Shown here in pieces: positions 28,694-37,392 of a DNA stretch of 64,000 nucleotides; the stretch's first letter is position 1; every line of letters begins with the position of its first letter. The notes beneath the pieces are model-generated. The model saw only the letters and a program-made list of their open reading frames with translations. It ran no database searches and was not told the origin of the DNA. Source of the DNA: Robiginitomaculum sp. (GTDB taxonomy: Bacteria; Pseudomonadota; Alphaproteobacteria; Caulobacterales; Maricaulaceae); NCBI GenBank assembly GCA_021776615.1, contig JAJFFO010000017.1, positions 62,001-126,000 on the forward strand. Direction: 5' to 3'. Position numbers and translations under genes: made by a program.

Positions 28694-28796
28694 CGCTCTC
28701 ACTTGTCAGGCGCAAAACCCCGGGCGGGCCCACCCCGTGCTCTAAATTCCGGGATGAAGAGCTGGTGACACCCCGAGCACCAGCTCTTCTTTTTTT
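28694..28796 (+). ncRNA. candidate small RNA of about 100 nt
   Basis: A TTGACA box at 28659-28664 is followed 17 bases later by GAGTAT (28682-28687), a weak -10. The predicted transcript from about 28694 has a CCCGGGCGGGCCCACCCC stretch that can pair with a downstream CCGGG, and ends in a perfect 11-base-pair terminator stem. It lies between two same-strand genes, 150 bases past the autotransporter stop. The unpaired CCACCCC and the ACACCCCGAG terminator loop resemble anti-Shine-Dalgarno seed regions of alphaproteobacterial sRNAs. No known RNA family recognised; it could be just a long 3' UTR. Confidence 0.4.
28757..28796 (+). terminator. strong Rho-independent terminator
   Basis: AAGAGCTGGTG (28757-28767) pairs perfectly with CACCAGCTCTT (28778-28788) around a ten-base ACACCCCGAG loop, followed by CTTTTTTT. 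It ends either the autotransporter transcript or the candidate sRNA. Confidence 0.9.
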
Positions 28797-28888
28797 GCCT
28801 TTCTCCTTTTGTCTTTCTGATCTGTCTTTTATCATCGCGCGTCTTCATGCTCTGCTATGATGTTTCGAATCGAATAATGGGGTCCGTC

Positions 28889-29944
28889 ATGCCGATATTA
28901 CGTGGGTTTTTCCTTACGCTGTTTGCTACATTGCTTAGCGCCTGCCAAACCATGGCGGTTAATGCACGCCAGGCCGACAGCCCCGCCGCGCCCGCACGCG
29001 CTGCGCCCCTGACCATATTGGTGCATGGCGGTGCTGGCTCGGCGCGCCCGGGCGGCTTGCCGGAGGAAGATGATGCGGCCTATCGCGCGGCGCTCACTTT
29101 GGCGTTGGATACTGGTTATCAGATATTGGCGAGCGGCGGTTCCTCACTTGATGCGGTGCAAGCGGCGATTGTGACTATGGAAGACAATGCGCTTTTCAAT
29201 GCCGGTAAAGGGGCGGTATTTACCGCCGAAGGCCGCAATGAATTGGACAGCTCACTCATGGATGGCCGCAATCGCGACGCCGGGGCGGTAGCCGGGGTGA
29301 CCACGATTAAGAACCCCATTTTGGCCGCGCGCGCGGTCATAGATAAAAGTCCACATGTGATGATGGCCCGCGAGGGCGCAGAAGAATTTGCCAAGGCACA
29401 GGGACTTACCCTGGTGCCGCCATCGTATTTTCATACCGATGCGCGGTGGAAACAATTAGAACGCGCCCGCGCCAAGGCCGAAGCAAAAACGGCTTTGCCA
29501 GCGACCAGTCATTTTGGCACCGTCGGTGCGGTGGCGCTGGACAAGGACGGCCATATTGCCGCAGGCACCTCCACCGGGGGCATGACCTATAAGCGTTTTG
29601 GCCGCATTGGCGACAGCCCGGTGATTGGCGCCGGCACTTATGCTTCCGATGCCTCCTGCGCTGTATCCGCCACCGGATGGGGTGAGTTTTTTATCCGTGG
29701 CACGGCGGCGCGCGATATTTGTGCGCGGGTACAATGGAATGATGCGAATATCCAAGATGCAGCCGATGCGGTGATTGCTGATTTGGAAGAAATGGGCGGC
29801 ACTGGCGGCGTGCTGGCATTAGCACCTGACGGCTCTCACGCCTTCTCTTTCTCCACCCAGGTCATGTTTCGCGGTGTTAAAACGGCGGCGGGCAGCGAAG
29901 TTCATATCCTCGCTGACGAAACCGAACAGCAGATGAGTAAATAA
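28889..29944 (+). CDS. isoaspartyl peptidase/L-asparaginase family lipoprotein (Ntn hydrolase)
   Basis: A 351-residue member of the plant-type asparaginase family, which self-cleaves to free a threonine nucleophile. HGGAGSARPGG, FNAGKGAVFTAEGRNELDSSLMDG and the cleavage site HFGTVGAVALD are visible; the new N-terminal Thr is T211 with this start. GTSTGGMTYKRFGRIGDSPVIGAGTYA is the substrate loop. The N-terminus (RGFFLTLFATLLSAC-QT) is a lipoprotein signal, so the enzyme probably sits in the periplasm, removing isoaspartyl peptides or asparagine. The start could be ATG 28877 instead. Its stop codon directly abuts parE. Confidence 0.87.
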   Translation: MPILRGFFLTLFATLLSACQTMAVNARQADSPAAPARAAPLTILVHGGAGSARPGGLPEEDDAAYRAALTLALDTGYQILASGGSSLDAVQAAIVTMEDNALFNAGKGAVFTAEGRNELDSSLMDGRNRDAGAVAGVTTIKNPILAARAVIDKSPHVMMAREGAEEFAKAQGLTLVPPSYFHTDARWKQLERARAKAEAKTALPATSHFGTVGAVALDKDGHIAAGTSTGGMTYKRFGRIGDSPVIGAGTYASDASCAVSATGWGEFFIRGTAARDICARVQWNDANIQDAADAVIADLEEMGGTGGVLALAPDGSHAFSFSTQVMFRGVKTAAGSEVHILADETEQQMSK

Positions 29945-31966
29945 TTGAGTAGCAAATCCACAAAACCAAACCTTACCGACACCCAGGCACTGTTTGGCGA
30001 CAGCAAAAAGGACAGCGCCCCCACGGCTTATACTGCCGAGGATATTGAAGTTCTTGAAGGGCTGGAGCCAGTTCGCAAGCGCCCCGGCATGTATATTGGC
30101 GGCACCGGCGCACAAGCATTGCACCATTTGTTCGCCGAAGTGCTGGACAATTGCATGGACGAGGCGGTTGCCGGTTTTGCCGACCGCATTGAGGTGAGTT
30201 TGGAGCCGGGCAATTGGCTTAGCGTTAGTGATAATGGGCGCGGTATTCCCATAGACCCCCACCCCAAATTTAAAGACAAATCCGCGCTTGAAGTGATTAT
30301 GACCACTTTGCACTCAGGCGGTAAATTTTCGTCCAAAGTCTATCAGACTTCTGGCGGCCTGCACGGGGTTGGCGTCTCGGTGGTCAATGCCTTATCGTTG
30401 CAATTGGAAGTGGAGGTTGCGCGCAATCGCACCCTCTATGCCCAAAGTTTTGCTCGCGGCATTGCCCAGGGCCCGTTGCGCGAATTGGGCCCTACCCCCA
30501 ACCGTCGCGGCACTTTGGTGCGTTTCTCGCCAGACCCGGAAATTTTTGGCGACAAATTGAGCTTTTCACCCAAAAGGGTGTTTCGCATGGCCCGCGCCAA
30601 GGCCTATTTGCGCCGCGGTGTGCGCATTCGCTGGCGCTGTGACGCCTCTTTGGTTGAGGGCACCGACATCCCCACCGAAGCGGAATTTCATTTCCCCGGC
30701 GGGCTTAGTGATTTTTTGAAAGAGCGTCTCGGCAGCAAAACCACCATAACGCCGGAAGTGTTTGATGGCCGGGTGGAAAAGCCCGGCGGCCATGGCTCGG
30801 TCGAGTGGGCCGTGACATGGACGCCGCAAGGTTTTGGCGAGGCCGACGGCTTTACCTCATCCTATTGCAATACCGTGCCCACCGCCGAGGGTGGCACCCA
30901 TGTAGCGGGCCTGCGCGCGGCACTGACCAAGGGGCTCAAAGCCTATGCTGACACCGCCGGTTTGGGTAAAAAGGCCGCCATCATCACCGCCGATGATGTG
31001 ATGACCAGCGCCGGAGCCATGGTCTCGGTGTTTATTACCGAGCCGGAATTTCAAGGCCAAACCAAGGAAAAACTGGCCTCGCCAATTGCCACCAAAGCCG
31101 TAGAAGCCGCCGTGCGCGACCCGTTTGATCATTGGCTGGCCGGCGCGCCCAAAGAGGCGGCAAAATTGCTCGAATGGGTTATAAGCCGCGCCGAAGACCG
31201 TATGCGCCGCCGCCGCGAAAAAGAGGTCAGCCGCAAAAGCGCTACCCGTAAATTGCGCCTGCCCGGCAAATTGGCCGATTGTTCACGCTCCGGTGCCAAA
31301 GATACCGAGATTTTTCTGGTCGAAGGTGATTCAGCCGGTGGCTCCGCCAAGCAGGCGCGCAATCGCCAAACCCAAGCGGTGTTGCCCTTGAAGGGCAAGA
31401 TTCTCAATGTGGCCAGCAATTCCGCCGATAAAATCGCCATGAATCAGGAGATTCGCGACCTGACGCAGGCCTTGGGCGTACATATTGGTAGCGCTTTCGA
31501 CCTTAGCAAATTGCGCTATGAGCGCGTGGTTATCATGACCGATGCCGACGTCGACGGCGACCATATTGCGGCGCTGCTGATCACGTTTTTCTATAAGACC
31601 ATGCCCGAACTCATCACCAATGGCCGGTTGTTTTTAGCGCTGCCGCCGCTTGACCGCCTCAGCAAAAAAAATAAAAGCGCCTATGCACGCGACGATGACC
31701 ACCGCGAACAATTATTGGCAACCGAATTCGCCGGTCCCGGCAAGGTCGACATCAGCCGTTTTAAAGGCCTTGGTGAAATGATGCCCGCGCAACTCAAAGA
31801 AACCACCATGGACCCGAGCAAACGCACTTTGGCACGCATCACTATCGATCTGGACAATCTGCCAACCACCGAAGCATTGGTGGAAACCTTAATGGGGAAA
31901 AAACCTGAATTGCGCTTTGCCTTCATTCAGGAACACGCCAAATTCGTCGAGGAGTTGGACGTTTAA
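29945..31966 (+). CDS. parE: DNA topoisomerase IV subunit B
   Basis: ATPase half of topoisomerase IV, which unlinks daughter chromosomes. The GHKL domain shows VLEGLEPVRKRPGMYIGGTG, DNGRGIPID and GGLHGVGVSVVNALS; the Toprim domain has EIFLVEGDSAGGSAKQARNR, VLPLKGKILNV and MTDADVDGDHI. The 673-residue length and short C-terminal region fit ParE rather than GyrB. The reading frame begins with TTG immediately after the stop of the preceding gene, and the next in-frame Met is inside the ATP-binding MYIGG motif, so a TTG start is nearly forced. Translation is probably coupled to the upstream gene. Confidence 0.95.
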   Translation: MSSKSTKPNLTDTQALFGDSKKDSAPTAYTAEDIEVLEGLEPVRKRPGMYIGGTGAQALHHLFAEVLDNCMDEAVAGFADRIEVSLEPGNWLSVSDNGRGIPIDPHPKFKDKSALEVIMTTLHSGGKFSSKVYQTSGGLHGVGVSVVNALSLQLEVEVARNRTLYAQSFARGIAQGPLRELGPTPNRRGTLVRFSPDPEIFGDKLSFSPKRVFRMARAKAYLRRGVRIRWRCDASLVEGTDIPTEAEFHFPGGLSDFLKERLGSKTTITPEVFDGRVEKPGGHGSVEWAVTWTPQGFGEADGFTSSYCNTVPTAEGGTHVAGLRAALTKGLKAYADTAGLGKKAAIITADDVMTSAGAMVSVFITEPEFQGQTKEKLASPIATKAVEAAVRDPFDHWLAGAPKEAAKLLEWVISRAEDRMRRRREKEVSRKSATRKLRLPGKLADCSRSGAKDTEIFLVEGDSAGGSAKQARNRQTQAVLPLKGKILNVASNSADKIAMNQEIRDLTQALGVHIGSAFDLSKLRYERVVIMTDADVDGDHIAALLITFFYKTMPELITNGRLFLALPPLDRLSKKNKSAYARDDDHREQLLATEFAGPGKVDISRFKGLGEMMPAQLKETTMDPSKRTLARITIDLDNLPTTEALVETLMGKKPELRFAFIQEHAKFVEELDV

Positions 31967-32062
31967 CAAACGACCAGCGCCGGGACCAATACTATGAAGA
32001 CACATCCCGCCCTTTGATTGGAACCGCTCCCTCAATACCAACGCGGATTGCCCACCCTGCCC

Positions 32063-32575
32063 TTAGATCAGTCTTTTATGCGGGGTGTATTTAATCTCGT
32101 GCTCCAACAAAAACCGCTTTGTCTCTATACCGCCACCAAAGCCGGTCAGCGTATTATTGGCGCCAATGACCCGATGACATGGCACGATGATGGGAATGGG
32201 GTTGGCGCCATTGGCGGCCCCCACCGCCTGCGCGCCGCCGGGTCGGCCAATGCGCTTTGCCTGTTCGCCATAGGTTATGGTTTCGCCAAAGGGAATATCA
32301 CACAAAGCCCGCCATACGGCATTTTGAAAACAGGAACCAGCCAGGCGCAAAGGCAGATCAAAGCGCTCCAGCTTTCCGGCGAAATACGCATCCAATTGCT
32401 CATACACATTGGCAAATATGCTGTCATCGCGTACCCAGCCGGGCTTGATTTTTGCCTGATAGTTTTCGGTTGGGAAGCTGGCCATATGCAAACAAGCCTC
32501 GTCGCCAGCCACCAGAAGCGAGCCGACTGGGCTGTCATAAAACCCATAGGCTAATATTGCATTGGTGTTCGACAT
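32063..32575 (-). CDS. ogt: methylated-DNA--[protein]-cysteine S-methyltransferase
   Basis: Suicide enzyme that takes the alkyl group from O6-alkylguanine. FQNAVWRALCDIPFGETITYGEQAKRIG is the helix-turn-helix block, and IPIIVPCHRVIGANNTLTGFGGG holds the acceptor cysteine. With the ATG at 32575 the protein has 170 residues, matching single-domain Ogt; a longer frame to 32659 adds Arg/Cys-rich residues that look non-coding. It has no Ada-type zinc domain. Single gene, convergent with parE. Confidence 0.92.
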   Translation of the reverse strand: MSNTNAILAYGFYDSPVGSLLVAGDEACLHMASFPTENYQAKIKPGWVRDDSIFANVYEQLDAYFAGKLERFDLPLRLAGSCFQNAVWRALCDIPFGETITYGEQAKRIGRPGGAQAVGAANGANPIPIIVPCHRVIGANNTLTGFGGGIETKRFLLEHEIKYTPHKRLI

Positions 32576-32846
32576 GGGCCGCACTTTACAAACCCGCCTC
32601 CGGCACGTCGAGGGGCGACCGGCCATGTTTCTACGGTTGAGCGCCCACAATGGGTTCAAAATACAATTTCAAACGGAACAGAATCGGGCATTGCGCCGGG
32701 GGCTGAGTCGTGATGGCGATGTTCGACTTCCCAAGGTGAACTTTTTGTAAGACTTGTTCAGCTTGCGCCGATTTTACGGAGTGATATTGTAAGCTCACGC
32801 GACCAAAAATTCATCTAACCCTAAACCGGTCGCAGGGGAGGCAGAA

Positions 32847-34286
32847 GTGATAAAAAAACTCGCGCTCGCGGGCGTTATGGCGTTGGCATGTAGCACAGCC
32901 CTAACGCAAACAGCCCAGGCTCAGATGGTAACATACGGCGAAGACGCCTTTCCATCGACCTACACCCCCATGCCCAGTCAAACCATTTTGGTGCGCGGCG
33001 CCAATGTTTTTGACGGGCTTGGCGGCGAAATGACCAATACCGATGTGTTATTGCAGGACGGCAAAATTGCCGCGCTTGGCGAAAACCTTGAAGCCCCGGA
33101 CGGTGCGCTCATTATTGACGGCAGCGGCAAATGGGTCACACCGGGTATTATTGATGTGCATTCGCATTTAGGGGTCTATGCCTCGCCCGGCGTGCGCGCC
33201 CATTCAGATGGCAATGAAGTCACCAGCCCCAACACCGCGGAAGTTTCGTCGGAGCACGGGGTTTGGCCCCACGATCCGGGCTTTAACCGCGCCCGCGCTG
33301 GCGGTGTTACCGCTATGCTCATTCTGCCAGGGTCCGCCAATTTATTTGGCGGCCGCGGCACCGTACTTAAAAACGTCGCTTCGCGCACGGTACAGGGCAT
33401 GAAATTCCCGGATGCACCTTATGGGCTGAAAATGGCCTGCGGCGAAAACCCCAAGCGGGTATATGGACAAAAAGGCGGCCCCGGTTCGCGCATGGGCAAT
33501 TTTGCCCATTATCGCAAATCATGGATCAAAGCCACCGCCTATAAAAAGAGTTGGGATGATTACGCCGTCGATTATGCCAAATGGGAAGGTAAGCAAAACG
33601 ACGATGCCAAAGACGACGATGACAAGGAATCCAAAGCGCCAAAAGCGCCAAAACGCGATTTGCAATTGGAAACCATGACCGGCGTTCTGAACGGCGAAAT
33701 TATCCTAAACATGCACTGCTATCGCGCCGATGAAATGGCGCAGGTTATTGATATGTCGAAGGAGTTTGGCTATCAGGTCGGCGCATTCCACCATGGCATT
33801 GAAGCCTATAAAATTGCTGACCTTTTGCGCGAAAACAATACGTGCGCAGCCCTGTGGGCAGATTGGGGCGGCTTTAAAATGGAAGCTTACGATTCCATTC
33901 GTGAGAACATTCCGCTGGTCCACAATGCCGGGGCCTGCGCCATTGTGCACTCCGATAGTCAATCAGGCATTCAACGCCTTAACCACGAGGCCGCCAAGGC
34001 TCTGGCCGACGGCAATAAAGCTGGCTTGAACATTTCTCAAGGCGCCGCATGGACCTGGCTTTCCTCCAACCCGGCAAAATTACTGGGAATTGGCGATAAA
34101 ACCGGTGCTCTCAAGCCCGGCCTCAACGCCGATGTCGTGGTCTGGGACGGCAATCCGTTTAGCGTGTATAGCCGGGCGCAAACCGTCTTTGTTGACGGTG
34201 CCCGCGTCTATGACCGCCAAGATAAAGCCTATCAGGCTGTTGCCGATTTCGAATTAGGCCAGCCCGGTGAAGGAGATGAAAAATGA
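32847..34286 (+). CDS. exported amidohydrolase-superfamily protein
   Basis: A 479-residue protein starting at GTG with GGGGAGG seven bases upstream. A signal peptide (1-26, ending AQA) is followed by the amidohydrolase beta-sandwich (GANVFDGLGGEMTNTDVLLQDGKIAALG) and barrel. Metal-binding features are kept: DVHSHLG (H105, H107), LNMHCYRADEM and the late IVHSDSQSG aspartate. A hydrophilic insert rich in D and K (about 245-275) interrupts the barrel. The C-terminus GLNADVVVWDGNPFS closes the sandwich. The family includes imidazolonepropionase-like and dipeptidase-like enzymes; substrate unknown. It overlaps the next gene by ATGA. Confidence 0.88.
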   Translation: MIKKLALAGVMALACSTALTQTAQAQMVTYGEDAFPSTYTPMPSQTILVRGANVFDGLGGEMTNTDVLLQDGKIAALGENLEAPDGALIIDGSGKWVTPGIIDVHSHLGVYASPGVRAHSDGNEVTSPNTAEVSSEHGVWPHDPGFNRARAGGVTAMLILPGSANLFGGRGTVLKNVASRTVQGMKFPDAPYGLKMACGENPKRVYGQKGGPGSRMGNFAHYRKSWIKATAYKKSWDDYAVDYAKWEGKQNDDAKDDDDKESKAPKAPKRDLQLETMTGVLNGEIILNMHCYRADEMAQVIDMSKEFGYQVGAFHHGIEAYKIADLLRENNTCAALWADWGGFKMEAYDSIRENIPLVHNAGACAIVHSDSQSGIQRLNHEAAKALADGNKAGLNISQGAAWTWLSSNPAKLLGIGDKTGALKPGLNADVVVWDGNPFSVYSRAQTVFVDGARVYDRQDKAYQAVADFELGQPGEGDEK

Positions 34287-35557
34287 GACATATATCTAAA
34301 CTAGCGACAGCGCTTTCACTGATTGGTTCACTCATCGCCAGTTCGGCATTGGCCCAAACCATCGCTATTACCGGCGGCAAGGTGATCACCAACACCAAGC
34401 AGGGACAGATCGAAAATGGTACGGTCATCATTCAAGACGGCAAAATAGCCGCCGTGGGTGCCGGCATTGCTATTCCTGATGGCGCCACCCGCATCGACGC
34501 CCAAGGCAAATGGGTAACGCCCGGCCTGTTCTCCCCGTTATCCGGTGTTGGTCTGGTGGAAGTTTCTGCCGAATCGTCAACCGATGACAGTCGCGCTGGC
34601 GATTCGGAGTTTTCAGCGGCGCTAAAAGCCGCAGACGGCTTCAACCCCAAAGCCGAAGCCATTGCCATCACCAAAATTGAAGGCATGACCCGCATTGCCG
34701 TTTCGCCAAGCGCCGGATCCGGCATTTTTGCTGGCTCCGGGTTTATTGCCGATACCAGCGGCGGATTTAACAGCATCAGCAAACACAACGCTTTCATGTA
34801 TGCTGAGATGGGCGAACGCGGTGCCAACATTGCCGGTGGATCCCGCCCCGCTGCCTGGGCTTATTTTCGTGCCGCTTTGGCCGAAGCGCAGGCCTATCGC
34901 CCCGGGCGCAAAAATGACGACGCGCTATTGAACAGTGCCGACGCCATCGCCCTCAAACCTGCCGCCGAAGGGCGCATGCCATTGCTTATCCATGTAGAGC
35001 GGGCCTCCGACCTGATGGCCGTAGTCCGGCTCCAACGGGCACAGCCAAAACTGGATATCGTCATCATTGGTGGTGCCGAAGGCTGGATGGTCGCCGACGC
35101 CTTGGCTGCCGCCAATATGCCGGTCATTTTAGAGCCACAATCCAACTTGCCCGGAAGTTTTGAAAGCCTTGGGGCAACGATGATGAATGCCGCCCGGCTG
35201 AACCAAGCCGGTGTCAGCATCGCCATTGCGCAATTGGGCGAGGCCTTTAACGCCCGCCTTGCGGTTCAACAGGCCGGTGAAGCAGTGGCCAATGGCCTGC
35301 CATGGGATGTTGCCTTCGCCGCCATTTCCAGCACCCCGGCCGAAATTTACGGCCTATCTGGGCAAATTGGTTCATTGGCCAATGGCATGCGCGCTGATGT
35401 GGTTGTGTGGGACGGTGATCCGCTAGAACTTATGGCCAGCCCCGACCATGTCTTTATCAATGGGCAGGCACAGGCCCTGGTATCGCGGCAGACCAAATTG
35501 CGGGATCGCTATATGGATCTGAGCAATGCAACCGAAAAACCGTTTGCGTACCGCTAA
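34283..35557 (+). CDS. exported amidohydrolase-like protein lacking the HxH metal motif
   Basis: A 424-residue paralogue-like partner of the upstream gene, coupled by a four-base overlap. The signal peptide ends near ALA-QT. It has the same beta-sandwich (GKVITNTKQGQIENGTVIIQDGKIAAVG, and MRADVVVWDGDPLELM at the end), but where the partner reads TPGIIDVHSHLG this protein has TPGLFSPLSGVGLVE, and the late aspartate segment reads AIAQLGEAFNARL. One histidine survives in IHVERASDL. It is therefore probably non-catalytic or differently metallated, and may form a heteromer with its neighbour. Function is inferred only from context. Confidence 0.85.
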   Translation: MRHISKLATALSLIGSLIASSALAQTIAITGGKVITNTKQGQIENGTVIIQDGKIAAVGAGIAIPDGATRIDAQGKWVTPGLFSPLSGVGLVEVSAESSTDDSRAGDSEFSAALKAADGFNPKAEAIAITKIEGMTRIAVSPSAGSGIFAGSGFIADTSGGFNSISKHNAFMYAEMGERGANIAGGSRPAAWAYFRAALAEAQAYRPGRKNDDALLNSADAIALKPAAEGRMPLLIHVERASDLMAVVRLQRAQPKLDIVIIGGAEGWMVADALAAANMPVILEPQSNLPGSFESLGATMMNAARLNQAGVSIAIAQLGEAFNARLAVQQAGEAVANGLPWDVAFAAISSTPAEIYGLSGQIGSLANGMRADVVVWDGDPLELMASPDHVFINGQAQALVSRQTKLRDRYMDLSNATEKPFAYR

Positions 35558-35580
35558 ACCCGATAAAACATCATGAAAAT

Positions 35581-35614
35581 GCGAGCCGGAACAGGTAACT
35601 CCTGTCCGGCCCGC
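35581..35614 (+). promoter_or_regulatory. hairpin between the amidohydrolase pair and rhlE
   Basis: GCGAGCCGGAACAGG, a TAACT loop, then CCTGTCCGGCCCGC form a long stem with single-base bulges. No T-run follows, so it is not a standard terminator; it could be an attenuator, an RNase barrier, or part of a structured rhlE leader. Confidence 0.45.
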
Positions 35615-35703
35615 ATTGACTCAAGAGGTGGTGGCCCTATGTTCCGCGCAAGCGGGCAGCACATTTGTTTGCCGCCCTGATAACAATCTCACTCTTGGTG
35701 CTC

Positions 35704-37254
35704 ATGAATTTTGAAGAACTGGGGCTCAGCCCCAAAACCCTGAAAGCCGTAGAAGAATCCGGCTATACAATACCCACCCCGATACAAGCGGGTGCCATAC
35801 CCCATGTGCTGGCTGCACAGGACGTATTGGGTATTGCCCAAACGGGCACAGGCAAAACAGCATCCTTCACCTTGCCAATGATCGATATCCTAAGCCGTGG
35901 CCGCGCCAAAGCGCGCATGCCGCGCTCGCTCATCCTCGAGCCAACGCGCGAACTGGCGGCGCAAGTCGCCGAGAATTTCGAACACTATGGCAAATATCAC
36001 AAACTCTCTATGGCGCTGCTGGTCGGCGGCGTTGCCTTTGGTGAGCAAAATCGAAAACTGACTCAGGGCGTCGATGTTCTGATCGCCACGCCGGGCCGTT
36101 TGCTGGACCATATTGAGCGCGGCAATATTTTGATGAATGGCGTGCAATTGCTGGTGGTCGATGAAGCTGACCGGATGCTGGATATGGGTTTCATTCCCGA
36201 TATTGAACGCATTTTCAAGCTTACCCCCTTCACCCGCCAAACCTTGTTTTTCTCGGCCACCATGCCGCCGGAGATTCAGCGCATTGTCGATACGTTTTTG
36301 CATAACCCCAAACGGGTTGAGGTGGCACGGCCAACCTCTACCGCAGATACGGTTGAACAGTTTCTCATCAAGCTTGATCGCAATGATGCGCGGGTTAAAA
36401 CCGATGCGCTTTGCCAAGTTATCGAAAAAGAAAAAATTAAAAATGCCATCGTATTTTGCAACCGCAAGCGCGATGTCGACAAAGTCGCCAGCGCGTTAAA
36501 GAAAGCTCGCTATAGCGCCTCGCCTATCCATGGCGATTTACCGCAAAGCGTGCGCACCGAGACCTTGCGAAAATTCAAAGACGATGAATTGAAATTGTTG
36601 ATTGCCAGTGATGTGGCCGCCCGTGGACTGGACATTCCTGATGTCAGCCACGTATTCAATTATGACGTGCCCATCCATGCGGAAGACTATATTCACCGCA
36701 TTGGCCGCACCGGTCGCGCCGGGCGCGAAGGCCGCGCCTTTACCATCGCCACGCCGGCTGATGCCAAAGCCCTAAGCGCTGTTCAGGCTCTCATTGGCGT
36801 TGAATTGCCAGTTTTCGGAGCCAAGCCAGCAAAGGCCAACACCGCGCCAGCAGCAGCGGCTGAGAGCGAAAAGAACGCCGCGCCAATAGCGGCTTCCACC
36901 AATGCCGACGACGAGGCGCCCAAGCGCCGCCGGGTTAGACGCCGCCCCTCAAAGTCAAACGCAACACCTGCGGTCGATTCGGCAAATAGCACCGCGCCTA
37001 AGCCGCAGGCTGCGCCAAAACCCGCACCAGAACCCGTGCCAGAAAACCCACCCGAAAACTGGCAGGAAACTGCACCGAAACCGAAGCGGCAACCGCGGCA
37101 CCAAAACAAAAATACCGGTCAAAAAGCTGGCAATCCAGCACCAGAAAAAGACGTAAAAGCCCCGCCCGCTAAAAAGCCTGCAAGAAACCAAAGCCAAGGA
37201 CGCCCCCTTGGTTTTGGCGACGCCATGCCCAACTTTTTCAAGCAGGACGACTAA
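35704..37254 (+). CDS. rhlE: DEAD-box RNA helicase, RhlE type
   Basis: A 516-residue ATP-dependent RNA helicase. Motifs in order: Q-motif (GYTIPTPIQAGAIP), motif I AQTGTGKT, Ia PTRELA, Ib TPGRLLD, II VDEADRMLD, III SAT, IV IVFCNRKRDVD, V ASDVAARGLDIP and VI HRIGRTGRAGREG. The core ends near residue 370; the last 140 residues are a low-complexity Pro/Ala/Lys/Arg tail with an RRRVRRRPSK patch that should bind RNA. RhlE proteins help ribosome assembly and cold growth. The ATG at 35704 starts the canonical MNFEELGLS; an earlier in-frame start would prepend hydrophobic residues. Confidence 0.93.
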   Translation: MNFEELGLSPKTLKAVEESGYTIPTPIQAGAIPHVLAAQDVLGIAQTGTGKTASFTLPMIDILSRGRAKARMPRSLILEPTRELAAQVAENFEHYGKYHKLSMALLVGGVAFGEQNRKLTQGVDVLIATPGRLLDHIERGNILMNGVQLLVVDEADRMLDMGFIPDIERIFKLTPFTRQTLFFSATMPPEIQRIVDTFLHNPKRVEVARPTSTADTVEQFLIKLDRNDARVKTDALCQVIEKEKIKNAIVFCNRKRDVDKVASALKKARYSASPIHGDLPQSVRTETLRKFKDDELKLLIASDVAARGLDIPDVSHVFNYDVPIHAEDYIHRIGRTGRAGREGRAFTIATPADAKALSAVQALIGVELPVFGAKPAKANTAPAAAAESEKNAAPIAASTNADDEAPKRRRVRRRPSKSNATPAVDSANSTAPKPQAAPKPAPEPVPENPPENWQETAPKPKRQPRHQNKNTGQKAGNPAPEKDVKAPPAKKPARNQSQGRPLGFGDAMPNFFKQDD

Positions 37255-37392
37255 CCGCATAATTTTGGCGATTTTAATTTAAAAATTCTAAGATTGCAGC
37301 AGCTTTCTTTACACTCTGTTCGGGTTTCCGGCGTATATTTCCCAGTAGATGTGAAACCGTGCGATGGGGTGCCTGCGGGCAAAGGAAGAAAA

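Larger units (their letters stand above)
28544..28888. other. intergenic region holding a candidate small RNA
   Basis: No protein gene. The first 110 bases are AT-rich. From about 28659 there is a TTGACA box, then a GC-rich stretch and a strong terminator ending near 28796, annotated separately as a candidate sRNA. The stretch 28797-28888 is the leader of the asparaginase-type gene. Confidence 0.5.

Noticed and set aside
28583-28768. Short plus-strand frame in the sRNA region
   Set aside because: It spans AT-rich promoter DNA and the GC-rich sRNA body; no ribosome-binding site.
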